From Microvirga ossetica (GTDB lineage: Bacteria > Pseudomonadota > Alphaproteobacteria > Rhizobiales > Beijerinckiaceae): DNA of 64,000 nucleotides. Shown here piece by piece: positions 29,219-39,260 of this stretch. Each line of letters begins with the position of its first letter. Position 1 is the stretch's first letter. Both the position numbers and the translations under genes were made by a program. Location: assembly GCF_002741015.1 (NCBI RefSeq), contig NZ_CP016618.1, positions 124,001 to 188,000 of the forward strand. The letters run 5' to 3'. Below the pieces are notes generated by a model, which saw nothing but the letters and a program-made list of their open reading frames with translations, had not been told where the DNA came from and made no database searches.

Positions 29219-30048
29219 TGGGTAATGTCAATGTCTTGATTGGCGCCGGATCGATCGGCCAGGCCATCGCGCGGCGGGTAAGCGCCGGCAGGCATGTGGT
29301 GCTGGCGGACCTTCGCCAGGAAAACGCCGATGCCGCGGCCAAAGTGCTGCGTGACGCCGGGTTCGAGGTCAGTACGGCAACTGTCGACGTATCATCGCGG
29401 CCTTCCGTCCAAGAACTCGTTGAGCTCGCGGCAGGTCTCGGCGATATTACGGGAGTCATTCATGCGGCCGGCGTGTCACCGTCGCAGGCCTCACCGGCGA
29501 CGATCCTTGCAGTCGATCTATACGGCACAGCCGTGGTCCTCGAAGAGTTCGGCAACGTCATCGCAAAAGGCGGCGCCGGGGTCGTGATTGCTTCCCAGTC
29601 TGGCCACCGGTTGGGCGCCCTGACGGTAGAGCAGAACGCAGCGCTTGCGACCACGCCTGCTGAGGATTTGCTTTCGCTCGCGATGCTCCAGCCGGATCAG
29701 GTCAAGGACTCGCTCCACGCCTACCAGCTCTCCAAACGCGGGAATTCCCTCCGCGTCATGTACGAAGCCGTTCGATGGGGGCAGCGTGGCGCGCGGGTCA
29801 ACACGATCAGCCCGGGCATCGTCATCACGCCGCTTGCGAGGGACGAGCTGACGGGCCCGCGCGGTGAAGGCTACCGGCGGATGATCGAGCTATGTCCGGT
29901 CGGACGCGCCGCGACTCCAGATGAGGTTGGCCATGTCGGGGCGCTGCTTCTGGGGCCGGACGGCGCCCTCATCACAGGAAGCGACTTCCTCATGGATGGC
30001 GGGGTCACAGCTTCCTACTGGTACGGCGAACTCGCAGCGAAACAATAG
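29215..30048 (+). CDS. SDR-family oxidoreductase
   Basis: 277 aa from the ATG at 29215 (a second ATG follows at once). The Rossmann motif is [12 protein letters not shown] instead of the usual TGxxxGIG. The family Tyr-x-x-x-Lys appears as YQLSKRGN, and the NAG-equivalent as [11 protein letters not shown] conserved tail ([20 protein letters not shown]) marks it as an SDR. It presumably acts on a carbonyl or alcohol with NAD(P). AAGGAG precedes the start, within the operon. Confidence 0.9.
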   Translation: MMGNVNVLIGAGSIGQAIARRVSAGRHVVLADLRQENADAAAKVLRDAGFEVSTATVDVSSRPSVQELVELAAGLGDITGVIHAAGVSPSQASPATILAVDLYGTAVVLEEFGNVIAKGGAGVVIASQSGHRLGALTVEQNAALATTPAEDLLSLAMLQPDQVKDSLHAYQLSKRGNSLRVMYEAVRWGQRGARVNTISPGIVITPLARDELTGPRGEGYRRMIELCPVGRAATPDEVGHVGALLLGPDGALITGSDFLMDGGVTASYWYGELAAKQ

Positions 30049-30056
30049 AATACTGA

Positions 30057-31031
<975 letters not shown>

Positions 31032-31045
31032 GCGCGGATCGACCG

Positions 31046-31651
31046 ATGACCGGCGCCACTCAACAGCCAGCGAAGGTGCTTGTGCTTGGGGCGAACGGGC
31101 AACTCGCCCGCAACACCACGCGCGTTCTCTTAGAACAGAGCAACGCACGGTTGACCCTCTATCTGCGTCGGGCCAGCCGGCTTGAGAACCCGGACCCTTC
31201 ACGGGTGCGGGTTGTCGAAGGCGACGTACTCGATACGGCTGCACTGCGCTCGGCGATGCAGGGCCAGGACCTCGTCTATGCGAACCTCGCCGGCGACATG
31301 GCGCGCCAGGCCCGCAGTATCATCGATGCGATGCACGAAACGGGCGTGAAGCGCCTGATCTTCATCAGCTCGATGGGCATCTATGGCGAGGTGCCGGGCG
31401 AAGCGTACCGGAGCGTGCTCGATCCGTACCGCGACTCGGCTGCCGTAATTGAAGCCTCGGATCTCGCCTACACAATTCTGAGGCCGGGCTGGTTCGATCA
31501 GACACCCGCTGTCGACTACCAGATCACGCACAAGGGTGAACCATTCGGCGGGCACGATATTTCGCTGAACAGCCTGTCTGACCTAATTCTGAAGCTCGTT
31601 ACCACGCCCGGCCTTCATATGCGCGAGAGCCTGGGGGTGAGCCGTGGTTGA
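31046..31651 (+). CDS. NAD(P)-binding protein (NmrA/atypical SDR)
   Basis: 201 aa from ATG 31046. The nucleotide-binding glycine motif is VLVLGANGQLARNTTRVLL. LIFISSMGIYGEVPGEAYR carries the SDR-type Ser and Tyr, and TILRPGWFDQ is typical of NmrA-like and YwnB-like oxidoreductases. It follows the aldo-keto reductase by 14 bases and overlaps the flavodoxin-like gene by eight, so it is in the same operon. The role is unknown. Confidence 0.85.
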   Translation: MTGATQQPAKVLVLGANGQLARNTTRVLLEQSNARLTLYLRRASRLENPDPSRVRVVEGDVLDTAALRSAMQGQDLVYANLAGDMARQARSIIDAMHETGVKRLIFISSMGIYGEVPGEAYRSVLDPYRDSAAVIEASDLAYTILRPGWFDQTPAVDYQITHKGEPFGGHDISLNSLSDLILKLVTTPGLHMRESLGVSRG

Positions 31652-32231
31652 CCTGTCCCGCCGCAATGCCCTGCAAGGCCTCACAATGCTTCCGCTCGCA
31701 GGGAGCATAGGTACGGCCGTACGTTCAGCCTCAGCGCAGGATTTGCGGGTGCCCGCCTCACGCACCCTCGTCGCGTTCTTCAGCCGTACCGGCAACACCC
31801 GGGTCATAGCAGGTCAGATACGTCGCGCTCATTCGGCTGACATCTTTGAGATTGTGCCGGCCACACCTTACCCTGAAGACTACCAGGAGACCGTGAGTCA
31901 GGCACAGCGTGAGCGCGACTCCGGCTTCGAACCGCCACTGCGCGAAACCGTGCGCGCAATTGCGGCCTATAGCATCGTCTTTCTTGGCTTTCCGATCTGG
32001 GGCACGACCGCTCCGTCCGTCATCCGTACTTTCCTTTCGAGCCACGACTTGGCGGGAAAGACGCTGGTGCCGTTCATCACGCACGGTGGGTACGGCCTTG
32101 GCAGCAGCCTTTCGGTCGTCCGCTCGCATGCCCCGCAGGCACGCTTGATTGAAGGTTTCGCACTGGAAGCGGATCAGGAGCGCCGCACGCTCGAACAGGT
32201 TACTGGCTGGCTGGGAGGCCTACCATTATGA
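31644..32231 (+). CDS. Exported flavodoxin-like protein
   Basis: 195 aa with a GTG start. The N-terminus LSRRNALQGLTMLPLAGS is a Tat-type signal (SRR-N-x-L) with likely cleavage after ASAQ. A flavodoxin_4-type domain follows: TLVAFFSRTGNTRVIAGQI is the FMN phosphate loop, and IVFLGFPIWGTTAPSVIRTF contacts the flavin. This is typical of BP26/YwqN-like periplasmic flavodoxins that occur with aldo-keto reductase and SDR genes. Confidence 0.85.
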   Translation: MVDLSRRNALQGLTMLPLAGSIGTAVRSASAQDLRVPASRTLVAFFSRTGNTRVIAGQIRRAHSADIFEIVPATPYPEDYQETVSQAQRERDSGFEPPLRETVRAIAAYSIVFLGFPIWGTTAPSVIRTFLSSHDLAGKTLVPFITHGGYGLGSSLSVVRSHAPQARLIEGFALEADQERRTLEQVTGWLGGLPL

Positions 32232-33076
32232 ACATCCGCACCACGCTTTTCGCTTGCATCGCTTTTGTCGTGTTACCGATCCTAAACGACCCTGCGCATT
32301 CGCAGGAGGCTTTGCCCGGCAGCATCTACAAGAACAGCAGCGGCATAGAGTTTCTACCGATCCCCGCCGGCAAGTTTCTGATGGGCTCTCCCGATAGCGA
32401 TAGCGATCGCGAGGCGCGCGCATTCGAGAAGCCACAGCATGAGGTGACGATCAGCAGACCCTTCTACCTGAGCCGCTTTGAGGTCACCCAGGCCCAATGG
32501 GAAGCAGTGATGGACTCGAACCCCTATACGCTCGATCGCTCGAACCCATACTACAACCTGCCCGGCATGGCCGAACGGATCACGAGGCCCCACCATCCGG
32601 CCACGGTGTCCTGGAATGACGCGCAAGAATTCATTGCCCGGCTAAACCGGATGGAGGGCGGGAACCGCTACCGCCTGCCAACCGAAGCCGAATGGGAATA
32701 TGCCGCACGCGCCGGCACAACAACGGCTTATTCCTTCGGCGACAACGATGCCGACCTGGGCCGGCACGCTTGGTTTGGGGAGGACTTCGCCACCGGCGGC
32801 ACCCATCCCGTGGGGCAGAAGGCGCCCAATCCCTGGGGCCTCCACGATGTCCACGGCAATGCCTGGGAATGGGTGCAAGACTGGTTCGACCCGGCCTACT
32901 ACGCCAGCAGCCCCTCGGTCGATCCCACTGGGCCACAACAGGGGAGCAAGCGCGTCGTACGAGGCGGGAGCTGGCACAGCACGGCGACCAGCTGGCGCAT
33001 GGCGTTCCGGCGAGACTACGATCCCGACTACCGCGGCATCAGCATCGGGTTCCGGCTGCTGAGGGCGGCGGACTAG
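32228..33076 (+). CDS. SUMF1/FGE-sulfatase-domain protein, exported
   Basis: 282 aa. A Sec signal (TTLFACIAFVVLPILNDPAHS) is followed by a formylglycine-generating-enzyme fold: FLPIPAGKFLMGSPDSD, YLSRFEVTQAQWEAVM, RLPTEAEWEYAARAGTTT, GLHDVHGNAWEWVQDWF and KRVVRGGSWHSTATSWRMAF. The Cys that true formylglycine generators carry before the Arg in the last block is Trp here, and no sulfatase is nearby, so enzyme activity is unlikely. It overlaps the flavodoxin stop (ATGA) and ends the operon. Confidence 0.85.
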   Translation: MNIRTTLFACIAFVVLPILNDPAHSQEALPGSIYKNSSGIEFLPIPAGKFLMGSPDSDSDREARAFEKPQHEVTISRPFYLSRFEVTQAQWEAVMDSNPYTLDRSNPYYNLPGMAERITRPHHPATVSWNDAQEFIARLNRMEGGNRYRLPTEAEWEYAARAGTTTAYSFGDNDADLGRHAWFGEDFATGGTHPVGQKAPNPWGLHDVHGNAWEWVQDWFDPAYYASSPSVDPTGPQQGSKRVVRGGSWHSTATSWRMAFRRDYDPDYRGISIGFRLLRAAD

Positions 33077-33196
33077 GCATGGCCGTTTGATCGACTGGGC
33101 TATGGCTCGCCGAACAGCGCCGCGGGGCGTACCCTCGTACAGGTTCGTTATGAACGCCTGCGCGGCTGCTCGCGGCAAAACGGCAAGGTCCGACTT

Positions 33197-34378
33197 ATGA
33201 GGCGAACCGAAGATATCTCGCTCTGGCTGGCGAACGAGGCACCCCATGACAGCGTCAAAGAGTTATTCGCCGGCTTCTGCCAGAAGATAGTTCGGTCCGG
33301 GGTTCCGGTCTGGCGCGCCTCCCTGGGCCTGGAGGTACTGCATCCGGAGGTGAGCGGCTGGCAGCATGTCTGGACGGACGAGACCCTGTCGGTGCACGCC
33401 GCGGATCGGGCCACGGCGCCGACCTCCGAGTCGTATCTGAACAGTCCCACCCGTATTGTCGACGAAACCGCGCGGCCGTTCCGCCGCCGGCTCGAGGCAC
33501 CTTGCCTTGACATGCCGCTCCTCGAGGAACTGCGCCTGGCCGGCGCGTCCGATTACGTCATGTATCCCCTTCCGTTCCTCGATCAGACCCGGACCGCGGT
33601 CGTCTCGTTCGCGACCCGGGAGGAACAGGGCTTCGACGCGGCATCCCTGGAGGCGCTGGAACTGGCTGTAAGGCTTCTCAGCCCGTATCTGGAGCGGCAT
33701 GTCCTGCGCCGCATCGCCGTCGACCTGCTCGACACCTACGTCGGTCCCCGCACCGGACAGCGCATCATTGAGGGACGGGTGGACCGCGGCGCCGTCGAGA
33801 TGATCGAGGCGGCGATCTGGTTCTCCGACCTGCGCGGGTTCACGCTCCTGTCCGAGCAATCGCCCATCCCCGAGGTGCTGGCCCACCTGAACGCCTGGTT
33901 CGGAATCGTCGGGGAGGTGGTGGAGGTACATGGAGGCGAGGTGCTGAAGTTCATCGGCGATGCCGTGCTGGCGATCTTCCCGACCTCCGACGAGCATGAC
34001 CGCAGGGCAGCCTGCCGGAAGGCTCTGGCGGCCGCGCAGGAGTTCGTCCGGAGGACAGACGCCGAAAATGACCTGCGCCGATCGGCGGGTACATCAGCTT
34101 TGGTCCATGGCCTGGCCCTGCATGTCGGCGAGGTGGCCTATGGGAATGTCGGAGCCCCGCATCGGCTGGATTTCACGGTCATCGGCCCGGCGGTGAACCG
34201 GGCCAGCAGGCTCCTGGACCTGGCCAAGCGGCTCGACCAGCAAGTGCTCGTTTCGCAAGCTCTTGCGCGGGAGGTACGTCAGCCCCTGGTGGATTTGGGG
34301 CGCCACCAGTTGCGAGACGTCGAGAGGTCGCAGCGGGTCTTTACGTTGCCCAACCAAGGCAGTGTTGGATCGCACTGA
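33197..34378 (+). CDS. Class III adenylate/guanylate cyclase
   Basis: 393 aa. The N-terminal 190 residues are a GAF-like sensor region. The catalytic domain has the metal-binding FSDLRGFTLLSEQ (about 213), HGGEVLKFIGDAVLAIF (about 250) with the substrate Lys and second Asp, and LDFTVIGPAVNRASRL (about 330) with the purine-selecting Asp and the Asn/Arg pair. All catalytic residues appear present, so it should make cAMP from ATP. It is soluble and stands alone after the SUMF1-like gene. Confidence 0.9.
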   Translation: MRRTEDISLWLANEAPHDSVKELFAGFCQKIVRSGVPVWRASLGLEVLHPEVSGWQHVWTDETLSVHAADRATAPTSESYLNSPTRIVDETARPFRRRLEAPCLDMPLLEELRLAGASDYVMYPLPFLDQTRTAVVSFATREEQGFDAASLEALELAVRLLSPYLERHVLRRIAVDLLDTYVGPRTGQRIIEGRVDRGAVEMIEAAIWFSDLRGFTLLSEQSPIPEVLAHLNAWFGIVGEVVEVHGGEVLKFIGDAVLAIFPTSDEHDRRAACRKALAAAQEFVRRTDAENDLRRSAGTSALVHGLALHVGEVAYGNVGAPHRLDFTVIGPAVNRASRLLDLAKRLDQQVLVSQALAREVRQPLVDLGRHQLRDVERSQRVFTLPNQGSVGSH

Positions 34379-34588
34379 CCAGCACGCCAAGGCATCTCCA
34401 TCCGCTCAGTACCTGCAGACCGAGCCGACTTTTCACTCGCTGCTGGACCGTCTCCTCTGGTTCAGGCCGTGAAGTTCGCCGACCGCTCGGAATGTCGGAT
34501 ATTCCCATCTGAAGCGGATGTTCAAGCTATTTCTGCCTCACGCCAAAGTGAGGCCCTTGGACGTCACAGGATGCAGGGCTGAGGTTTC

Positions 34589-35218
34589 TCATGTCAGCTC
34601 GGCCGAACCCACAAGGTGGGTCCCAGAGCGGGCCGTAACGGCCGCGTCCACTAAGGCGTGCGCAATCCGCTCGGCTGGGTTGATGCGCAAGCCTCGGGGC
34701 AGGATCGGCTTGAGAAGCCCGAGGGCCAGCGAGGCCACTTGCTCCATCGGGCGAGCCTCTTCCCGCCTCCCGCCAATCAAGCCCGGCCGCACGAAGGTCA
34801 GGGATGGAAAGCCAAGCGTGGCGAGGTCGCGCTCCAGCTCGCCTTTCACTCGGTTGTAGAAGAAGCGCGAGGATGGGTTTGCGCCGATCGCGGAGTTCAG
34901 GACGAAGGTGGGCGTGCCGTGCTCTCGGGCAAGGCGGGCAACGGCGAGCGGGTAACCGTGATCGACCCTGCGGAATGCCTCCTTCGATCCGGCGGTGCGC
35001 ATCGTCGTTCCAAGCGTGCAGATCACCGCGTCAGCCCGCCACCACGGGGCATCCTCGGGTAAGCGCTCGAAGTCGACTGTCTGCGTGAGGAGCTTCGGGT
35101 GCTCGTGCAGCTCGCGGCGGACCAAGGCGACCACGGCACTAACCCGACGGTCTGCGAGCACGAGATTGAGAACATGGTGGCCTACGAGCCCCGTCGAACC
35201 CATAAGAAGAAGCTTCAT
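34589..35218 (-). CDS. NAD(P)-binding Rossmann protein (YbjT/HTATIP2-like)
   Basis: 209 aa from MKLLLMGSTGLVG; GGTGAG lies directly before this ATG. Glycine motif GSTGLVGHHVLNLVL, then DAVICTLGTTMRTAG, VLNSAIGANPSSRFFYNRVK (YNxxK) and LTFVRPGLIGGR. This pattern is typical of atypical SDRs related to HTATIP2 and Oxidored_02098. It has no operon partner. Function unknown. Confidence 0.85.
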   Translation of the reverse strand: MKLLLMGSTGLVGHHVLNLVLADRRVSAVVALVRRELHEHPKLLTQTVDFERLPEDAPWWRADAVICTLGTTMRTAGSKEAFRRVDHGYPLAVARLAREHGTPTFVLNSAIGANPSSRFFYNRVKGELERDLATLGFPSLTFVRPGLIGGRREEARPMEQVASLALGLLKPILPRGLRINPAERIAHALVDAAVTARSGTHLVGSAELT

Positions 35219-35684
35219 CTCACCGACCATTCCCCAAGCCACAGCCTGGAACCCTATCTGGTGTCATGAGGCGTACTCAAGCCATTGAGCGAGCGTCGTT
35301 CCCGACTGTTCGTCATTAATCTAAGCCCTTGTAAAAGCGGTAAGTTGGATCAACAAGCGAACTCAATCCGAAACTTACTTCGGTGCCCTATGAGGCCATC
35401 CTTTACTCGCAATTGGTATCGATAACTGCCGCTTATCGGCATCTCGCATCACGGATGCCGAACGAAGCCCCGAATTCCCTGAGAGAACTGTCAAAACCTT
35501 AATTTTCAAGGCATTTTCGCCCGGTTTTAGTAGGCCCCTCCCCTCCTCGTCACGCCATCAAAATGGTCTCAGCAACGATCCCAAATGGCCAGATGCGGCT
35601 ATCCGCAGACATTGTACAACAGCGGACTCCGATTTGTGCTTTGACAGGCAGCGCTGGTCTTGCTTCGGTGCACCTCAAGAACTA
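35219..35684. other. Intergenic region, no gene recognised
   Basis: 466 bases, lower in GC than the flanks around 35280-35520. It contains one CCCTCCCC octamer (35536-35543; see the GGGNAGGG entries). TTGACA at 35641 could be a -35 element for vapBC. No gene, tRNA or clear terminator was recognised. Confidence 0.4.
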
Positions 35685-35710
35685 GATATACATCTAACAT
35701 TTCGTATATC
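35685..35710. promoter_or_regulatory. Inverted repeat before vapBC (candidate autoregulatory operator)
   Basis: GATATAC (35685-35691) and GTATATC (35704-35710) are exact 7-base inverted arms, 12 bases apart, ending 12 bases before the antitoxin start. AbrB/MazE-type antitoxins usually bind such AT-rich palindromes to repress their own operon. Confidence 0.55.
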
Positions 35711-35722
35711 ATGGAGGATGTA

Positions 35723-35953
35723 ATGCAGGTAGCCAAGTGGGGGAACTCCCTTGCTGTCCGCCTCCCCTCAGCCGTCGTCGACGCGTTGAAGCTGAAGGAA
35801 GGCGACGACATCGAAATCATCGTTGCTGGATCGCGCTCCTTCGAGGTCTCAAAAGCCCCTGATGCGGCCGAGACCCTCGCACGCCTGCGGCGATTCCGTG
35901 GCCGCCTCCCCGCTGGGTTCAAGTTCGATCGGCTTGAGGCCAATGAGCGGTAA
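35723..35953 (+). CDS. vapB: AbrB/MazE-type antitoxin (VapB)
   Basis: 76 aa. The swapped-hairpin DNA-binding domain reads MQVAKWGNSLAVRLPSAVVD then LKEGDDIEIIV. The C-terminal part (ETLARLRRFRGRLPAGFKFD) should wrap the toxin. The ATG at 35723 has GGAGG five bases upstream, which decides it over the ATG at 35711. Overlaps the toxin gene by 11 bases. Neutralises the PIN toxin and represses the operon. Confidence 0.88.
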   Translation: MQVAKWGNSLAVRLPSAVVDALKLKEGDDIEIIVAGSRSFEVSKAPDAAETLARLRRFRGRLPAGFKFDRLEANER

Positions 35954-36344
35954 GGCCTTTTTCGACACCAATGTCGTCTTGTATCTGCTATCTGAGGATG
36001 CCGCCAAAGCTGATCGGGCCGAGGCTCTCCTGGCTTTGGGGGGCACAGTAAGTGTTCAAGTCTTGAACGAGGCCGTGAGCGTCATGACTCGAAAGCTCAA
36101 GATGGATCTCGACGAGGTCCGGGAGGTCTTGGCTGGAGTACGGCACTTTTGCGCGGTCGAGCCGATAACCACCGATACCCATGATGTGGCGCTCAACGTC
36201 ATGAAGCGCTACGGCTTCTCGATCTATGACAGCCTAATTGTCGCCGCAGCCGTCAGCGCCGGCTGCGAGACCCTCTTTTCGGAGGACCTACAAGACGGCC
36301 AGCGGGTTCAAGACAGTCTGACCATCGTAAATCCGTTCAAGTAA
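35943..36344 (+). CDS. vapC: PIN-domain toxin (VapC)
   Basis: 133 aa from MSGKAFFDTNVVLYLL. PIN catalytic acids are visible: Asp in FFDTNV, Glu in QVLNEAVSVM, Asp in YGFSIYDSLIVAAA and a further acid in FSEDLQDGQ. It is a Mg-dependent endoribonuclease predicted to cleave tRNA or other RNA. It overlaps vapB and so is translationally coupled. The pair lies beside the repAB/parS region, where it would stabilise the replicon by post-segregational killing. Confidence 0.9.
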   Translation: MSGKAFFDTNVVLYLLSEDAAKADRAEALLALGGTVSVQVLNEAVSVMTRKLKMDLDEVREVLAGVRHFCAVEPITTDTHDVALNVMKRYGFSIYDSLIVAAAVSAGCETLFSEDLQDGQRVQDSLTIVNPFK

Positions 36345-36401
36345 GGCATAAGCTCGGTCCGTTTAGATGAGCCTGAAGCGAGCTCCAAGGTTTCTCCGGC
36401 G

Positions 36402-37318
36402 ATGAAGGCCCCCTCCCCTCCTAAAGCCAACCTAATCGGCTATGCCCGTGTTTCTACAGAGGACCAGGCAACCGACCCCCAGATTGATGAGCTCCGGGCT
36501 GCCGGCTGTCTTGTAATCCATCAGGAGTTCGCCTCAGGCGCCTCTCGGAGCCGCCCCGTTCTTGCAGGCACTCTGCGCAGCATCCAGCCCGGAGAGACAC
36601 TGGTTGTAGTCCGTCTTGATCGACTGGCCCGATCTGTAAAGCACCTCCTGGAGGTCATTGAGCAGCTGGAAGCCCGCGGCGCACATTTCCGGTCACTGGG
36701 TGACCCAATCGACACCACCACCCCACAGGGCATGTTCTCTCTGCAGGTTCTGGGGGCCGTCGCCCAATTGGAGCGATCCCTAATCGCCGAGCGGACAAGG
36801 CAGGCATCAAGGCTGCGGCCCGCCGCGGGAAGCTTCCAGGCAATCCCGGCTTGAGGGCGCGAAATCCGATTGCAATTCGCAAGGCAGCGGCGGGTTGGTC
36901 CCATGCTCATCTCGAAGGGGTTCTTGAGACGGTCGATACCTGGCTTCCGACCGTCCGCCGACTTCGGCCTCAACACACATGGGATGACGTGGCCCGCGTT
37001 CTCAATGCCTCAGGACAATCATGGACAGCCGAACGGCTGCGGCGGACGACCAAACGGCTAGTGAAGGAAGGTTTGGCCGAAAAGTCCCTTCTGACGAAGT
37101 CCCCTCCCCGTCTTCCCAACGAGCGCTTACTCACGCTGGTTGCGGGCATCGCTATGGCGGCACCTAACCTTAACTTGCGTGAAATAGCTGCCCAGTTAGA
37201 GCGCATGCGGGAACGTGCCCCGCGCGGAGGGGCGCGATGGTCAGCGTCATCGGTGAAGTCCCTCCTGGACCGGGCGACTAAGCTTGGGCTAACCACCAGT
37301 AACACAGGGGCTGAATAG
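36402..37318 (+). pseudogene. Serine recombinase (resolvase family) with a frameshift
   Basis: The N-terminal catalytic domain (IGYARVSTEDQATDPQIDEL with the nucleophile Ser, then VVRLDRLARSVKHLL and LGAVAQLERSLIAERTR) runs to about 36800. One missing base at about 36797-36803 then breaks the frame. In the next frame the protein continues GIKAAARRGKLPGNPGLRAR and a C-terminal helix-turn-helix region, to the stop at 37318. With one base restored it would be about 305 aa. Such resolvases act on multimers of plasmids. Either a real mutation or a sequencing error. Confidence 0.8.
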
Positions 37319-37334
37319 GGTTGCAACAGCCCGC

Positions 37335-37715
37335 CTACCAGTCTCCGTCTGTCTCATCGAAGCTGGAAATTTCGCTCGCGATCTCCTGCAGCGCTCGATC
37401 CAACGGGCTATGCCGGCGGGCATTGAGAGTGCGGTCACCACCCCCCTGCCCTGCCCGTGCCATCCGCTTCTTGAGGATGCGAATGCCTCGAACGACTAGA
37501 TGAGCAAGCTCTTCATCGCCTAGCTCGTTAACCATATCTTCCAGTTCATAGCGGCTTGAGCGCTGTGCCAGAGAAGCAAGCGAAACAGCCTGGACAGGTG
37601 GCTCCTTAGGAACCTCACTTTCGGTAGGGGCCAGTCGTTTGGTAGCTGCAGGCTTTGGCGCCGGTGCCCCAAAGAGGTCTCCCTGTCTCTCGTCCCAGGA
37701 ATATCGCCGCCGCAT
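37335..37715 (-). CDS. Hypothetical protein beside the replicon-maintenance genes
   Basis: 126 aa from MRRRYSWDERQGDLFG; GGAGAAGGGG lies just upstream and this start avoids a 59-residue unconserved-looking extension. The middle is low-complexity, and the C-terminal part (LEDMVNELGDEELAHLVVRG) is helical. It ends 16 bases from the recombinase stop on the opposite strand. No family recognised. Confidence 0.55.
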   Translation of the reverse strand: MRRRYSWDERQGDLFGAPAPKPAATKRLAPTESEVPKEPPVQAVSLASLAQRSSRYELEDMVNELGDEELAHLVVRGIRILKKRMARAGQGGGDRTLNARRHSPLDRALQEIASEISSFDETDGDW

Positions 37716-38001
37716 CAGGCCCCTTCTCCAAAGTTGGCGCACTCCTACCTTTTGGTAAGGCGCTCGCCCTGGCTCCGGATCCGGGATCGGGCCAGCCCTG
37801 TAAGTTACAAGATGAAACCGAAGCGTGCACGCGTGCCCTATACTGTGCCCTCCCCCATCGGATATCTTCCGTTGGGCATCCGGTGGCTTCACGGAGCAAA
37901 TTTGAGAAAGGCTTCCCTCAAACAGACCTTCAAGTATTGGAGGCTATCGACCTGTGCCTCCACGTTGTTCTGCCGCGCATGCGATGCACCCACGAACGGG
38001 A

Positions 38002-38099
38002 AAATTGTAAGCTTACAATTTGCCCTGCTCGCATCGAACAGCCAGCCAAGTCATCGTCAGGGAAACGCTCACCGCACTTGAATTGTAAGCTTACAATTC
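38002..38099. repeat. parS-like palindrome, copies 1 and 2
   Basis: AATTGTAAGCTTACAATT occurs exactly at 38003-38020 and 38081-38098, each extended by one paired base on both sides. They are the leftmost of eight copies upstream of repAB. They lie between the hypothetical gene at 37.3 kb and the broken phosphotransferase gene. Confidence 0.75.
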
Positions 38100-38212
38100 T
38101 GCTCAACTCAGTGCTCCGAACCCTGCACCCGTGACAACCCACGCCTTGCGATATCGGATCTGAGGAAGCGGCATTCCTCCCTCCGCCGGCGTTCGCCTGA
38201 AGTGCATTCAGT

Positions 38213-39178
38213 TCAGACGTCAAGATCGTCGAGCAGGCGGGAAAGCGTGCTCCGTCCGAGGGAGCTCATACTGGGATTGGTCTGCTCGTAATACCAAACC
38301 AACCCCATCGCTTGCTGGAACGCCCACGCTGCGACGCGCTCCCACTCGACTTCACCCGTTCCGAGGTAGCGCCGCACGATGTCCCTTCGGTCGCGGTCGA
38401 GAAGATGCCATGTGGCCACAAGATCCAATGCCGGATCGGCTGGCCCGAAGCTGCCGGCATCGAGCACGCCGGCAAGACGCTCGCCATGCACAAGAAGGTT
38501 CGCCGGAATGAGATCCCGGTGGCTCATGACGTCGGGCCCGGATGGCGGCAGCTCACGAAGCCGAGTCCACATGCGCCGCAGGCGAGTAACGTCGAGGAGA
38601 GCATCGCTATTGTTGAAACAGACTTCCATCCAGGCATCGTGATCGGAAAGGTTGCCGCCCCTCCCTATTCCATCGAAGCGACGACCGTGAGTGTCCGCTG
38701 CTCGAAGCGACGCAATCAGGTGAGCAAGATCGCGGGCGAAGGCCGTGGACGTCGCGAATCCGGTTGGCGTCGCAACATCGCCTTCGATTCAGCTCTGTAC
38801 CGCCCAAGGCATCGGATAGCGCGCGTCAGGTCGACCAAGCCCGAGCGGCCGAGGAGTCGGAACAGGACAATTCTCCACGAACTCGGTCATGGCTGCTGCT
38901 TCCCTGTGAAGCATATCAGCACACTCGAGCGGCTTCATCTTGCGGAGAGGAAATCTTGCCGCAGCGTCTGATCCAATCCGGTAAATTGCATTGACGGTGC
39001 CGATCGTCTCAAGTTGCTTTATCCGTTCATGGCGATACTCCGGGAACTGATCGATGATTATTCCACGAGCGATATTACGATCGATAAGCACCTGATCAGC
39101 GTGCATCATGCTGCCAATGTCTCCGACCAAATCCGCTCCTGCGCCAGTTTGATTGCCCGAAGCTTGAACCCTCGTCAC
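38213..39178 (-). pseudogene. Aminoglycoside phosphotransferase-like gene with one in-frame TGA
   Basis: One frame covers 322 codons from ATG 39178 to the stop at 38213, broken only by TGA after RYPMPWAVQS (about codon 130); IEGDVATPTG follows directly. Homologues usually have Trp there (WAVQTWL), so TGG to TGA is likely. The C-terminal part has the kinase core: SHRDLIPANLLVHGERLAGV (catalytic Asp and Asn) and DAGSFGPADPALDL (metal-binding Asp). This is an APH/ChoK family small-molecule kinase. It lies inside the parS-like array. Confidence 0.75.
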
Positions 39179-39218
39179 CAGATCCGGACTCGTTCGACCA
39201 ACTGCGCGGCAACCTAGA

Positions 39219-39236
39219 AATTGTAAGCTTACAATT
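39219..39236. repeat. parS-like palindrome, copy 3
   Basis: Exact AATTGTAAGCTTACAATT, flanked by A and T to give a longer dyad. It lies 25 bases from the left end of the IS630 element. Confidence 0.75.
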
Positions 39237-39260
39237 TGCCACTAACGATCCTGAGCCGAC

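Larger units (their letters stand above)
35536..37855 (-). repeat. GGGNAGGG octamers, minus-strand cluster
   Basis: CCCTNCCC (GGGNAGGG on the minus strand) occurs at 35536, 36411, 37103, 37444, 37449 and 37848. More distant copies with the same orientation lie at 5990, 6893, 7148, 7825 and 15586. GGGNAGGG is the KOPS consensus for FtsK loading in E. coli; use in this organism is inferred. Confidence 0.55.

Noticed and set aside
38787..38789. TGA in the phosphotransferase gene as selenocysteine
   Set aside because: The position is Trp in relatives, not Cys, and no SECIS-like hairpin was seen after it; a nonsense mutation is simpler.
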